A program made the translations under genes and the position numbers. The notes below the pieces were generated by a model, which had not been told where the DNA came from, did no database searches, and saw only the letters and a program-made list of their open reading frames with translations. A stretch of 64,000 bases of DNA from the NCBI GenBank assembly GCA_002441285.1, contig DJVR01000034.1, positions 1 to 64,000 of the forward strand, in the 5' to 3' direction. This document shows positions 37,849 to 45,200 of the stretch, one piece after another. How positions within the stretch are numbered: position 1 is the first letter of the stretch; each line of letters opens with the position of its first letter. The stretch comes from Candidatus Atribacteria bacterium UBA6251. Its GTDB lineage: Bacteria > Atribacterota > Phoenicimicrobiia > Phoenicimicrobiales > Phoenicimicrobiaceae.

Positions 37849-37886
37849 GTTGACTAATGTTAACATAAGATAACTCATTTTGTCAA
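37849..37886 (-). promoter_or_regulatory. Promoter with phased operator half-sites before the RHH gene
   Basis: TTGACA (37881-37886), 18-base spacer and TAACAT (37857-37862) on the minus strand form a promoter. Read on the plus strand, hexamers GTTGAC (37849), GTTAAC (37859) and GATAAC (37869) recur exactly every ten bases across the -10 region and spacer, the arrangement bound by cooperative RHH dimers. Confidence 0.55.
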
Positions 37887-38091
37887 ACCTAAATAATTTA
37901 CCAAATCTAAATAAGTAGCAAGGGATAAGTAATGAGTGATTAGTAATGATTAGTGATAAATTATATAGTTAAAAGCCAATCAATCAACTAACCATCTCAC
38001 TTTCAACTAAGCTTTAATTACTAACAATTATCCATTTATCCACTAATGATTAAATACTATCCTCTATCAGTTCATCCTTAATGATTGAATA

Positions 38092-40110
38092 TTATTCTCC
38101 TTTTCTATTTTTATCAAGATTCTTAATCTCTTTTTCTATATCTTCAATTATCGGACTGCCTTCCGGTGCTAATACTAAAGCTTCCAAAAAATATTCCAGT
38201 GCCTTGTCCGGCATTTCTTTTTTCTTATACACTATCCCTAAATTATTTAATACAATATACTTATTGTTAAAATTGGGTTCAATTTCTAAAATCTTATTCC
38301 ACTGTTCGATAGTATCATCATATTTTTCTTGAGTAAAATATAGATACCCTAAATCATAATATGCCTTAGTAAATTTCGGGATAAGATAAGCGGCATACCG
38401 AAATTCTTCTTCTGCTTTTGAAAATAATCCTGCCTGGCGATAAACTAAACCTAAATTATAAAAGGTTTTGGCATCAATCCGATATCTGGTAGTCTGCAAT
38501 AAAACTTCTTCAGCCTTAGTGAGATTTCCCAAATTATAATAAGTTGTGCCAAGGGCATGTAATATCCTTCCATTATAAGGATATAATGATGCGGCCTGCT
38601 CAAAATAAGATAAGGCCTCACTATAATTACCGTCCACATTGTGCCTCATACCCTTAAAATATTTTATTTCAGCAATATATGGTCTTACTGCTATTAAATT
38701 AATAGCCCATATCATAAAGACTAATACAATAATGGTCAGAGTAATTTTTATCCTTTTATTTTTTAATTTTGATTCTTTTGTTCTATTATCAGAATAAGTT
38801 TTGGGTAAATTTATCTTTCTGGCATATATTACAGTTAGTCCTAATAAAGCAAAAAAGGTTACCCCTAATGCCGGCACATGAAAAGGAAAAGTAAACAGAC
38901 AATGTATTAAAAAACAGGTAATACCCGAAACTAGACCAAAGACAATTATTTTTTCTTTGTCACTATCATTTTCTTTCCAATAATCTATTATTAAACTATA
39001 AAATATCAGAATAATTCCGATAAATATCCCCAAACCGACTATTCCTATTTCCGCCCACATCTGCAGATATTCATTATGGGCCTCCCCTGCCTTTCCGGAA
39101 TATTGTATATAGTAGGGATTGTTTTTTAAAAACTCTGCCTGATAGTTTAAATAATTCATTTTAAAAGTGCCAATCCCCGAACCAAATATGGGATTATCCT
39201 TAATCATTTCAAGAGTGGTCTTCCAGATTAACAGACGGGTATTGATGGAGGGGTCTTGCTCGTCAAAGGTGGATAGTGCTCTCTGGGGAACAGTTATGGC
39301 GCTTTTGTTGAGAGGATTGTCAGTGGAATAGATAATAGTAATTACCAGAAAAATTAATAAAAGTAAGGACAGCCTTTTTTTATTTTCTTGAAATATTTTT
39401 AAAAGATTAAATTTAAAAATAATATAAATTGCTAATATTACAGTAAGACTGATGCTAATCCATATTCCCCGGCTCTGGCAAATCATTAAAGTCGCATAAA
39501 GGATAGATAATAAGAAAAAATATTTTATTTTATTTTTTTTGGTTTGCTCTAATAGAAAATAGGAAAATACTACCGGAAAAATCATCGCCAGGTAATTGGA
39601 AATCCAATTTTTCTGGCCAATTGTAGAAGTCAAGTTGTGTAAATCACTTAAATAGGGGTCTATACCATAATACTGCATAAGGGTGTATATTGAGACGAGT
39701 AAGGAGATTATAAAGAATAGATAAATAAATGGATTAAAATCTTTCTTTCTATTTAGATTATTGGTTATTAAAAAAAATATCAAAATATAAGATAAGAATA
39801 TTATAAATTCCTGAAAACTTACTGCCTTTGTTTTGCTGATAAAAAGAGAAAGGAATAATACTAATGAAAACAAAATCAAAGGTAAGTCCAATTTAGTCCT
39901 TTGCAGAGAATATTTTCCGGTATTTATTATTTTCATCAAAAAAATAGCAAATAAAATTACATTGAATAGTTTAAGAATGGCTTCCTGGTTTACTCGGAAA
40001 TCATAGACATATTTACTAGCAAATAAGGGAATAGTTATTAGCAATAATTGTAATAATATGGTTAATAGTTTCTGATAAATATTATCTTTTTCTATCCAGT
40101 ACTTTTTCAC
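38092..40110 (-). CDS. O-antigen-ligase-family membrane protein with C-terminal TPRs (candidate pilin O-glycosyl ligase)
   Basis: 672 residues from GTG 40110; a longer frame to 40203 would translate the upstream terminator and is rejected. About ten or more membrane helices (about residues 10-450) with the Wzy_C ligase signature AHNEYLQMWAEIGIVGLG in a periplasmic loop, then a last helix near 460-480 and a C-terminal TPR domain (about 490-660, for example HALGTTYYNLGNLTKAEEVL). Wzy_C proteins transfer a lipid-linked glycan to lipid A or to protein; those encoded beside a pilin, as here 98 bases after it, often glycosylate pilin. That substrate is inferred. A surface-glycan polymerase role is the alternative. 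Confidence 0.8.
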   Translation of the reverse strand: MKKYWIEKDNIYQKLLTILLQLLLITIPLFASKYVYDFRVNQEAILKLFNVILFAIFLMKIINTGKYSLQRTKLDLPLILFSLVLFLSLFISKTKAVSFQEFIIFLSYILIFFLITNNLNRKKDFNPFIYLFFIISLLVSIYTLMQYYGIDPYLSDLHNLTSTIGQKNWISNYLAMIFPVVFSYFLLEQTKKNKIKYFFLLSILYATLMICQSRGIWISISLTVILAIYIIFKFNLLKIFQENKKRLSLLLLIFLVITIIYSTDNPLNKSAITVPQRALSTFDEQDPSINTRLLIWKTTLEMIKDNPIFGSGIGTFKMNYLNYQAEFLKNNPYYIQYSGKAGEAHNEYLQMWAEIGIVGLGIFIGIILIFYSLIIDYWKENDSDKEKIIVFGLVSGITCFLIHCLFTFPFHVPALGVTFFALLGLTVIYARKINLPKTYSDNRTKESKLKNKRIKITLTIIVLVFMIWAINLIAVRPYIAEIKYFKGMRHNVDGNYSEALSYFEQAASLYPYNGRILHALGTTYYNLGNLTKAEEVLLQTTRYRIDAKTFYNLGLVYRQAGLFSKAEEEFRYAAYLIPKFTKAYYDLGYLYFTQEKYDDTIEQWNKILEIEPNFNNKYIVLNNLGIVYKKKEMPDKALEYFLEALVLAPEGSPIIEDIEKEIKNLDKNRKGE

Positions 40111-40133
40111 TTTTACGCTTCTTTCGTATTTAT

Positions 40134-40177
40134 TTAAAAATAAAAATAGCTCCAGATACAAATTTATACCTGGAGCC
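40134..40177 (-). terminator. Intrinsic terminator after the pilin gene
   Basis: Stem GGCTCCAG with CTGGAGC in 40149-40177, extended by A/T pairs, followed on the minus strand by a long U-rich run (40134-40148). It ends the riboswitch-pilin transcript 30 bases after the stop, making the pilin monocistronic for much of its RNA. Confidence 0.88.
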
Positions 40178-40207
40178 ATTTGCCTATTTCTACTATTTTG
40201 CAAAAAA

Positions 40208-40630
40208 CTATTTCCTCGCAGTTAAAGGATTATCATATACATTACCATTATCATTGGTATTTCTTCCATTAATAGTAAAAACATTATTACTATAAGTAAC
40301 CCATACTTCTCCAGCAACGGCAGCATCCTCACTTGCTGGGCAAGTAGTTTGTGCGTTTCCAGTTACAGGATTATATATACCAGCATTTGCAAATACTACA
40401 GATGATAGTTTATCAGGTGTATCAATATCGGTTACTGGTCTATCAGCTAATTCTGCTTGAATCAAAGTTTGAATTGTTCCTGCATTGGCTTTAACTATCG
40501 CATTTTTTGCTTTATCCTGCTGGCCAGTATAAAGTCTTAATCCTAAGAGTGCTAATACACCGATGATAGCTACTACGACCATCAATTCGATTAAGGTAAA
40601 ACCTTTTTTATTCTTTCTAAAATTATACAT
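40208..40630 (-). CDS. pilA: Type IV pilin (probable major pilin)
   Basis: 140 residues. Leader MYNFRKNKKG, cleavage before FTLIELMVVVAIIGVLALLG with Glu5, a long N-terminal helix to about residue 60, and a small C-terminal domain with one Cys (TTCPAS), so no internal disulfide loop is possible. GGAGG nine or so bases before the ATG. Two tandem c-di-GMP-I riboswitches lie in its roughly 430-base leader, and a strong terminator follows it, as expected for a highly expressed, separately controlled major pilin. Major status is inferred from this. Confidence 0.88.
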   Translation of the reverse strand: MYNFRKNKKGFTLIELMVVVAIIGVLALLGLRLYTGQQDKAKNAIVKANAGTIQTLIQAELADRPVTDIDTPDKLSSVVFANAGIYNPVTGNAQTTCPASEDAAVAGEVWVTYSNNVFTINGRNTNDNGNVYDNPLTARK

Positions 40631-40768
40631 TTTTTTATTTCCTCCATTTATTTTAGTTTGTTGCTTAGCTTATAGGTTAGGAATTAGAAGTAGGTTAAAA
40701 AATTATTCCAAAAACTCTTGAATTATTCACCAATTCCTAATAATTTAATAATAATTAAAAATATTTTT

Positions 40769-40875
40769 AAAAATCGGTAGTTAGACAGTCATAACCCTTT
40801 TTTTGAAGAGATTAAGTTATTAGGTTTTAGACCCTAACTTTGCGCCCCATTCTTTCAAATGGTTTACCTTTCTCA
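40769..40875 (-). promoter_or_regulatory. Cyclic-di-GMP-I riboswitch, promoter-distal copy (pilin leader)
   Basis: The minus strand shows GGTAAACC, GAAA-capped hairpin CCATTTGAAAGAATGGG, GCGCAAAG, GGGTCTAAAACC, a longer second hairpin, and closing ACTACCGA. All conserved c-di-GMP-I blocks are present in order. It lies about 140 bases before the pilin start; that spacer includes a hairpin (TTAGGAATT with AATTCCTAA) that may belong to the expression platform. Confidence 0.9.
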
Positions 40876-40961
40876 ATTTTTTTATGACCCTGGATTTGAT
40901 CACCTCCTGTTTTTCTTTTCATCTGCTAGTACATTTTTGTGTCTTATTTAAATAAATAAAA

Positions 40962-41058
40962 GGAAAGTCGGTAGTTTGGCAGTCATAGCAATCATAGTAA
41001 TAATTACTTTAGACCCATAACTTTGCGCCCCATCTTTTCAGATAGTTTGCCTTTTTCA
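40962..41058 (-). promoter_or_regulatory. Cyclic-di-GMP-I riboswitch, promoter-proximal copy (pilin leader)
   Basis: GGCAAAC, hairpin ACTATCTGAAAAGATGGG, GCGCAAAG, GGGTCTAAAG, second hairpin and closing ACTACCGA on the minus strand. It is very similar to the copy at 40769-40875 (both GGGGCGCAAAGTTA), so the pair probably arose by duplication. Confidence 0.9.
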
Positions 41059-41159
41059 ACTTTTAAAAGATTACTTATTCTATTTTCTATTTATATTATT
41101 CCATATTTTAAAAAATTTTAGACTAAAGAAGAATTTTTTTTACAATCTACAATATATGA

Positions 41160-41212
41160 AAAAAAGAAGAAAAAATCTATACTTAAAATTCTTTTTAATT
41201 TTAAGTATAGAT
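41160..41212 (-). terminator. Terminator between the small beta-domain genes and the pilin leader
   Basis: Perfect 16-bp stem (41175-41190 with 41197-41212), six-base loop, followed on the minus strand by a long U-rich run. It separates the sigma/beta-domain transcript from the riboswitch-pilin unit. Confidence 0.88.
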
Positions 41213-41247
41213 CTTTGAGCTGTAAATTAAGGATTTAGCCTTTTAAA

Positions 41248-41700
41248 TCAGGTATTTTCATAAACAAAGATTTGAAAATCATCACTGTTAAATCTTTGAA
41301 ATTTTACACTATTTACCGCAGGTTTAACTACAAAGACTCTTTCATTATTATCATGAGGGTCAATTGGGTAAGCAAAAAAACCTTTTCTCTCTGGATTAAA
41401 ACTATGGGTAGAACCATAAAAATTTTCGCCATCTTTAAAGATGATGACAATTTTACGTTGAGTAGGAATAGGCTGAGGTTGTCCTTCGAAGGTTCTTACT
41501 TTTTGATAATCTTTATTCCCTTGATAATCTTTAACAAAAAATACTGCTTTTAATTCATTTACATCTACTTCAACTAGTTTATCTCCGTATTCTTCCAAAG
41601 GATGAAGGTGAAAAATATCTTTGTTGGGATTAAAGTCAGTAGACCAACCTTTGATGATGGAGCCATCCTTGTATTTTACTACCATTTTGTTGGGTATCAT
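41248..41700 (-). CDS. Duplicated small beta-domain protein (DUF6982-like), copy 1
   Basis: 150 residues made of two tandem copies of a module of about 60 residues: VVKYKDGSIIKGWSTDFNP... and VIIFKDGENFYGSTHSFNP..., each with KDG, FNP, a P-rich turn and a closing VxxVKF/ELKAVFF strand. The pattern suggests a small SH3-like or barrel fold. I recall related domains filed as DUF6982, but cannot check. It is a paralogue of the gene at 41759-42184, and both lie between two sigma factors and the riboswitch-pilin unit. AAGGAG precedes the ATG. Function unknown; a regulatory role in pilus control is only suggested by position. Confidence 0.7.
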   Translation of the reverse strand: MIPNKMVVKYKDGSIIKGWSTDFNPNKDIFHLHPLEEYGDKLVEVDVNELKAVFFVKDYQGNKDYQKVRTFEGQPQPIPTQRKIVIIFKDGENFYGSTHSFNPERKGFFAYPIDPHDNNERVFVVKPAVNSVKFQRFNSDDFQIFVYENT

Positions 41701-41758
41701 CTTAATCTCCTTGTCTCCTCTCTAGAATAGAAAGGTTAAAATAAATCCTTTCCTGGTC

Positions 41759-42184
41759 TTAAAAATCGTTTTCATTAGTTTTTATTTTTACAATAGCTTT
41801 ACGAACTACAAAAATGCGTTCATTATTATCTTCCGGGTCAAGGGGAAAGACAAAAAATCCATCTTCATATCTTCCAAAATTATAACAGGTGCCATAGATC
41901 TCTTCCCCATCTTCAAAAAAAATAACTACTTTTTTTTGACTGGGTGTTACCTTGAATCTTTCATCATCAAAGTTTCTTACTTTCTGATAATCTTTATTAC
42001 CGAAAAAATCTTTAACAAAAAAGATTGCTTTTAGGGGAGCAAATACGAGATTAAGAGTCTCCTTTGAGCTATATTCCATCAAGGGGTAAAGGGTAAAGAA
42101 ATGACGTTCCGGACTAAAATCTTCTACCCAACCTTTAATAATTTCTCCATTTTTATATTTTACTACTACCTTCTTTTTCAACAT
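41759..42184 (-). CDS. Duplicated small beta-domain protein (DUF6982-like), copy 2
   Basis: 141 residues with the same two-module layout as its neighbour (VVKYKNGEIIKGWVEDFSP and VIFFEDGEEIYGTCYNFG, each ending with KAIFFVKD or KAIVKIK). The second module keeps PLDPEDNNERIFVVRKA, nearly the same as PIDPHDNNERVFVVKPA in copy 1. Ten bases after a sigma-factor gene; TTAGGAAA precedes the ATG. No catalytic residues are evident. The conserved acidic DPxDNNER loop is the most likely functional surface. Confidence 0.7.
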   Translation of the reverse strand: MLKKKVVVKYKNGEIIKGWVEDFSPERHFFTLYPLMEYSSKETLNLVFAPLKAIFFVKDFFGNKDYQKVRNFDDERFKVTPSQKKVVIFFEDGEEIYGTCYNFGRYEDGFFVFPLDPEDNNERIFVVRKAIVKIKTNENDF

Positions 42185-42194
42185 AGCAAATTTC

Positions 42195-42911
42195 CTAAAG
42201 CTTAATATTTTTTAATTCCTTTCTTAAGGACTTAATGGCTTCTTTTTTAATGCGAGAAACCTGCTTCTGAGAAAGATCTAGAGCCTGAGCGGTTTTGGTC
42301 TGAGTTAAATCTTTAAGGAAGATATAATTAACCACTTTACGCTGGATATCTTTTAATTTGTTTAGAGCCATTTCTAAGGTAATTAAATCTTCTATAGGTA
42401 ATTTAAAGCTCTGATAATGATCATTCTTTATTTTAGAAATAACCGGTAAATCCCGGTAGTCATACATTCTATTTTCCTGGTCAATAGAAACAGTATGCAC
42501 TGCTTCCCTAGCCTTTAAAATCTCTTTTACTCCTTCTTCGGTAAGATTGAATTGAGCAGCAATTTGTTTAAGAGAAGGCATTTGGTTATTTTCTTTTTTG
42601 TATTTAAGAATATACTGATCGATTTTTTTATTTAATTCCATTACCCAGTGAGGAATTTTTATAGTTTGATGCTTGTCCCGAATATAATGACGAATCTCTC
42701 CCGAGATAAGCCAGGAGGCATAAGTTTCAAATTTTACCTTCCGGGCTGGATCATAAAGGTTTAAGGCATTAATTAATCCAATATAACCTACCTGCTCTAA
42801 ATCCTCCAAAGGTTCTCCAGAATTGATAAATTTAGCTGCAATACTACGCACTAAAGGTTTATATTTTAAAATTATTTCATCATTTATTTCTTGAGTAGTT
42901 GACATTACCAC
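42195..42911 (-). CDS. Sigma-70-family sigma factor (group 3 type), copy 1
   Basis: 238 residues. Region 2 is clear (GEPLEDLEQVGYIGLINALN, FETYASWLISGEIRHYIRD), followed by region 3 (PSLKQIAAQFNLTEEGVKEI) and region 4 with a helix-turn-helix (TQTKTAQALDLSQKQVSRIKK). Lacks region 1.1, so it is an alternative sigma of the FliA/WhiG/SigB-F class. The start may be GTG 42911 or ATG 42905. A paralogue lies 51 bases upstream, and pilC and the GAF/HD-GYP gene precede them. No anti-sigma gene is visible. Directing T4P transcription is inferred from position. Confidence 0.88.
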   Translation of the reverse strand: MVMSTTQEINDEIILKYKPLVRSIAAKFINSGEPLEDLEQVGYIGLINALNLYDPARKVKFETYASWLISGEIRHYIRDKHQTIKIPHWVMELNKKIDQYILKYKKENNQMPSLKQIAAQFNLTEEGVKEILKAREAVHTVSIDQENRMYDYRDLPVISKIKNDHYQSFKLPIEDLITLEMALNKLKDIQRKVVNYIFLKDLTQTKTAQALDLSQKQVSRIKKEAIKSLRKELKNIKL

Positions 42912-42962
42912 AAACTCATCATCCTTTTTTAAATTTACCCTTAAAAAAAGATTTTTTGGGGG

Positions 42963-43658
42963 TTATTCTTTTTCTAATTCTTCCTTTAAATCTTCCAGAG
43001 TCCTTTTTTTAATTCGAGAAACTTGCCGTTGACTCAAACCCAGTTTCTGCGCTACTTTGGTTTCGGTTAAATCCATTTCAAAAAGATAATAAATTACTTT
43101 TTTTTGAATATTTTTTAATTTTTGCACTGCCATCTGTAAGGTGATAATATCTTCAATAGGCAATCTAAAAGTTTGATAGTTTGTACTTTTGATACTACCA
43201 ATTTTAGGAAAACTATCAGTTAATTCCACATTTCCATCTTTTTGGTCTAGAGAAATAGTCTTTGCAAGATTATAAATTTTAAGAATTTCTTTTATTCCTT
43301 CTTCCGCAATATTAAATTTTTTTGATATTTCGCTTAAAGAAGGATCAGTTTTATTTTCTTCTTGATAAAAGAAGATATATTCATTAATTCTTTTATTCAA
43401 CTTTCTCATCCATTCTGGTATTTTTATAGCTGATTTTTTATCTCTTAGATAATGTTGTATTTCACCAGAGATAAGCCAGGAAGCATAAGTCTCAAATTTA
43501 ACCTTCTTAGCAGGATTATAAAGATTATAAGCATTAATCAGACCAATATAACCTACCTGTTCTAAATCTTCCAGAGGTTCTCCTGTATATTTAAATTTAG
43601 CGGCAATTCTTTTAACCAATGGTCGGTATTTTTCAATCTGTTTATCATTTATTTTCAC
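42963..43658 (-). CDS. Sigma-70-family sigma factor (group 3 type), copy 2
   Basis: 231 residues, closely similar to the adjacent sigma factor along its length: GEPLEDLEQVGYIGLINAYN, FETYASWLISGEIQHYLRDK, region 3 PSLSEISKKFNIAEEGIKEI, and helix-turn-helix TETKVAQKLGLSQRQVSRIKK. The recognition helices differ in only a few positions from copy 1, so the pair may share promoters. GTG start at 43658 with AGGTG upstream. Lies 114 bases after pilC. Confidence 0.88.
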   Translation of the reverse strand: MKINDKQIEKYRPLVKRIAAKFKYTGEPLEDLEQVGYIGLINAYNLYNPAKKVKFETYASWLISGEIQHYLRDKKSAIKIPEWMRKLNKRINEYIFFYQEENKTDPSLSEISKKFNIAEEGIKEILKIYNLAKTISLDQKDGNVELTDSFPKIGSIKSTNYQTFRLPIEDIITLQMAVQKLKNIQKKVIYYLFEMDLTETKVAQKLGLSQRQVSRIKKRTLEDLKEELEKE

Positions 43659-43772
43659 CGCTTTTTACACCTTTATATTATCTAATTAATCTCTTTAATT
43701 TAAGGCTAGAAAGTTGATATGTTTTTTTAAAAAGTTTATTGCTTTATCAGTATAAAAAATCTTAACCAACTA

Positions 43773-44984
43773 TTATTTTATTAAATTAACCATATTAAAG
43801 ATGGGTAAATACATCGCAATAATCATTACTCCAACTGTACCGCCAATGACTAACATCATCAAAGGTTCAATAATGGAAGTTAATCTTTCCACACTGCGAT
43901 CTACTTCTTCGTCATAGAATTTAGAGACATTGATCAACATTTCTTCTAACTCTCCACTCTCTTCACCTACTAGAATCATCTGGGTAACCATAGGTGGAAA
44001 TACACCGCTGGCAGCCAAAGGAGAGGAAATACTCTGACCTTCTTTTATTCTGGTTTTAGCTCCCAATACTGCCTTAGAGATAACCAGATTACCGATAGCA
44101 TTAGAAGAAACGGTTAAGGCTTCAATGATAGGAACACCGCTCTTGATTAAGGTACCTAAGATACGGGAAAACCTAGAAATAGCACTTTTACGGTTAATAT
44201 CCCCTATAATAGGAGCATTTAACTTAAATCGATCAAAGTTTTGTCTTCCATTAGGAGTTTTAATATAGGCATATAAGCCAAAACTTAGAGCAATGATTAA
44301 ACCAAAAAATAAATACCAGAATTTTCTAAACAAAATGGTTAGGGTTACAAAAAAATTAGTAAGAGCGGGAAGCTCTCCTCCAAACTGAGCGAATATTCCT
44401 ACAAATTGTGGCAGGACAAAGGTAAGCATAAAGATAGCCATCAGAACAGCTGCTCCAATGATAAAGCTAGGATAACTCATTGCGGATCTGATCTTCTGCC
44501 TTAGGGCAAATTCTTTTTCCATTAAATCTGCAATCTTATTTAAAATTTCATCCAGAACCCCTCCTACCTCACCAGCTTTTATCATACTGATATATAATTC
44601 GGAAAATACGTTGGGGTGCTTAGCCATAGCATCAGCCAAGGTTGAACCACCTTCTACGTCAGTTTTAACTGTGTTGATAATTCTGGACAAGGCTTTATTT
44701 TCTACTTGCTCAGTTAATATATTTAAAGAATTTACTAAAGTCAAACCAGCATTAACCATAGTAGCAAACTGACGGTAAAAAATAGTTAAATCCCGAAATT
44801 TGATCCGATTAAAGAGAGATATCTCAACAGATAGAAATGTACTTTTTCTTTTTTCTTGAATGGAAGAAATAAAATAATTCATTTCCCTTAGACGAGAGAC
44901 TACGGCTGATTTGTTTTCTCCCTCCATTGTTCCGGTAAAAATTTTACCTGATCTATCTCTAACTTTATACACAAAAGTAGCCAT
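43773..44984 (-). CDS. pilC: Type IV pilus inner-membrane platform protein PilC
   Basis: 403 residues with two T2SSF domains (about 65-190 and 268-390) and three membrane helices; FYRQFATMVNAGLTLVNSLNIL and MIKAGEVGGVLDEIL in the first, GTLIKSGVPIIEALTV and MILVGEESGELEEML in the second, and EPLMMLVIGGTVGVMIIAMYLPIF at the end. It links the PilB ATPase to pilin extraction from the membrane. GAGGTG lies 13 bases before the ATG. Confidence 0.95.
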   Translation of the reverse strand: MATFVYKVRDRSGKIFTGTMEGENKSAVVSRLREMNYFISSIQEKRKSTFLSVEISLFNRIKFRDLTIFYRQFATMVNAGLTLVNSLNILTEQVENKALSRIINTVKTDVEGGSTLADAMAKHPNVFSELYISMIKAGEVGGVLDEILNKIADLMEKEFALRQKIRSAMSYPSFIIGAAVLMAIFMLTFVLPQFVGIFAQFGGELPALTNFFVTLTILFRKFWYLFFGLIIALSFGLYAYIKTPNGRQNFDRFKLNAPIIGDINRKSAISRFSRILGTLIKSGVPIIEALTVSSNAIGNLVISKAVLGAKTRIKEGQSISSPLAASGVFPPMVTQMILVGEESGELEEMLINVSKFYDEEVDRSVERLTSIIEPLMMLVIGGTVGVMIIAMYLPIFNMVNLIK

Positions 44985-45200
44985 TTAGTACATATTCACC
45001 TCGCTTTTCCTTAGTCTCTAGTAAAGAGTGTCGAGAGAAAATTAAAATAAATAATTTTTTAGATCAATCTGAATGATAATTTCTTGATTAATTTTACTAC
45101 CATTCTAATAGTTAGTGTATTTTAATTTTACAGTTATTTTTAAATCTTTGTGTTTCTTTCTTTACTATATACTGAATATGGGTACTCAATATTATATTAT

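Noticed and set aside
40111..40203. N-terminal extension of the O-ligase gene
   Set aside because: It would translate the pilin terminator hairpin and U-run; GTG at 40110 fits better.
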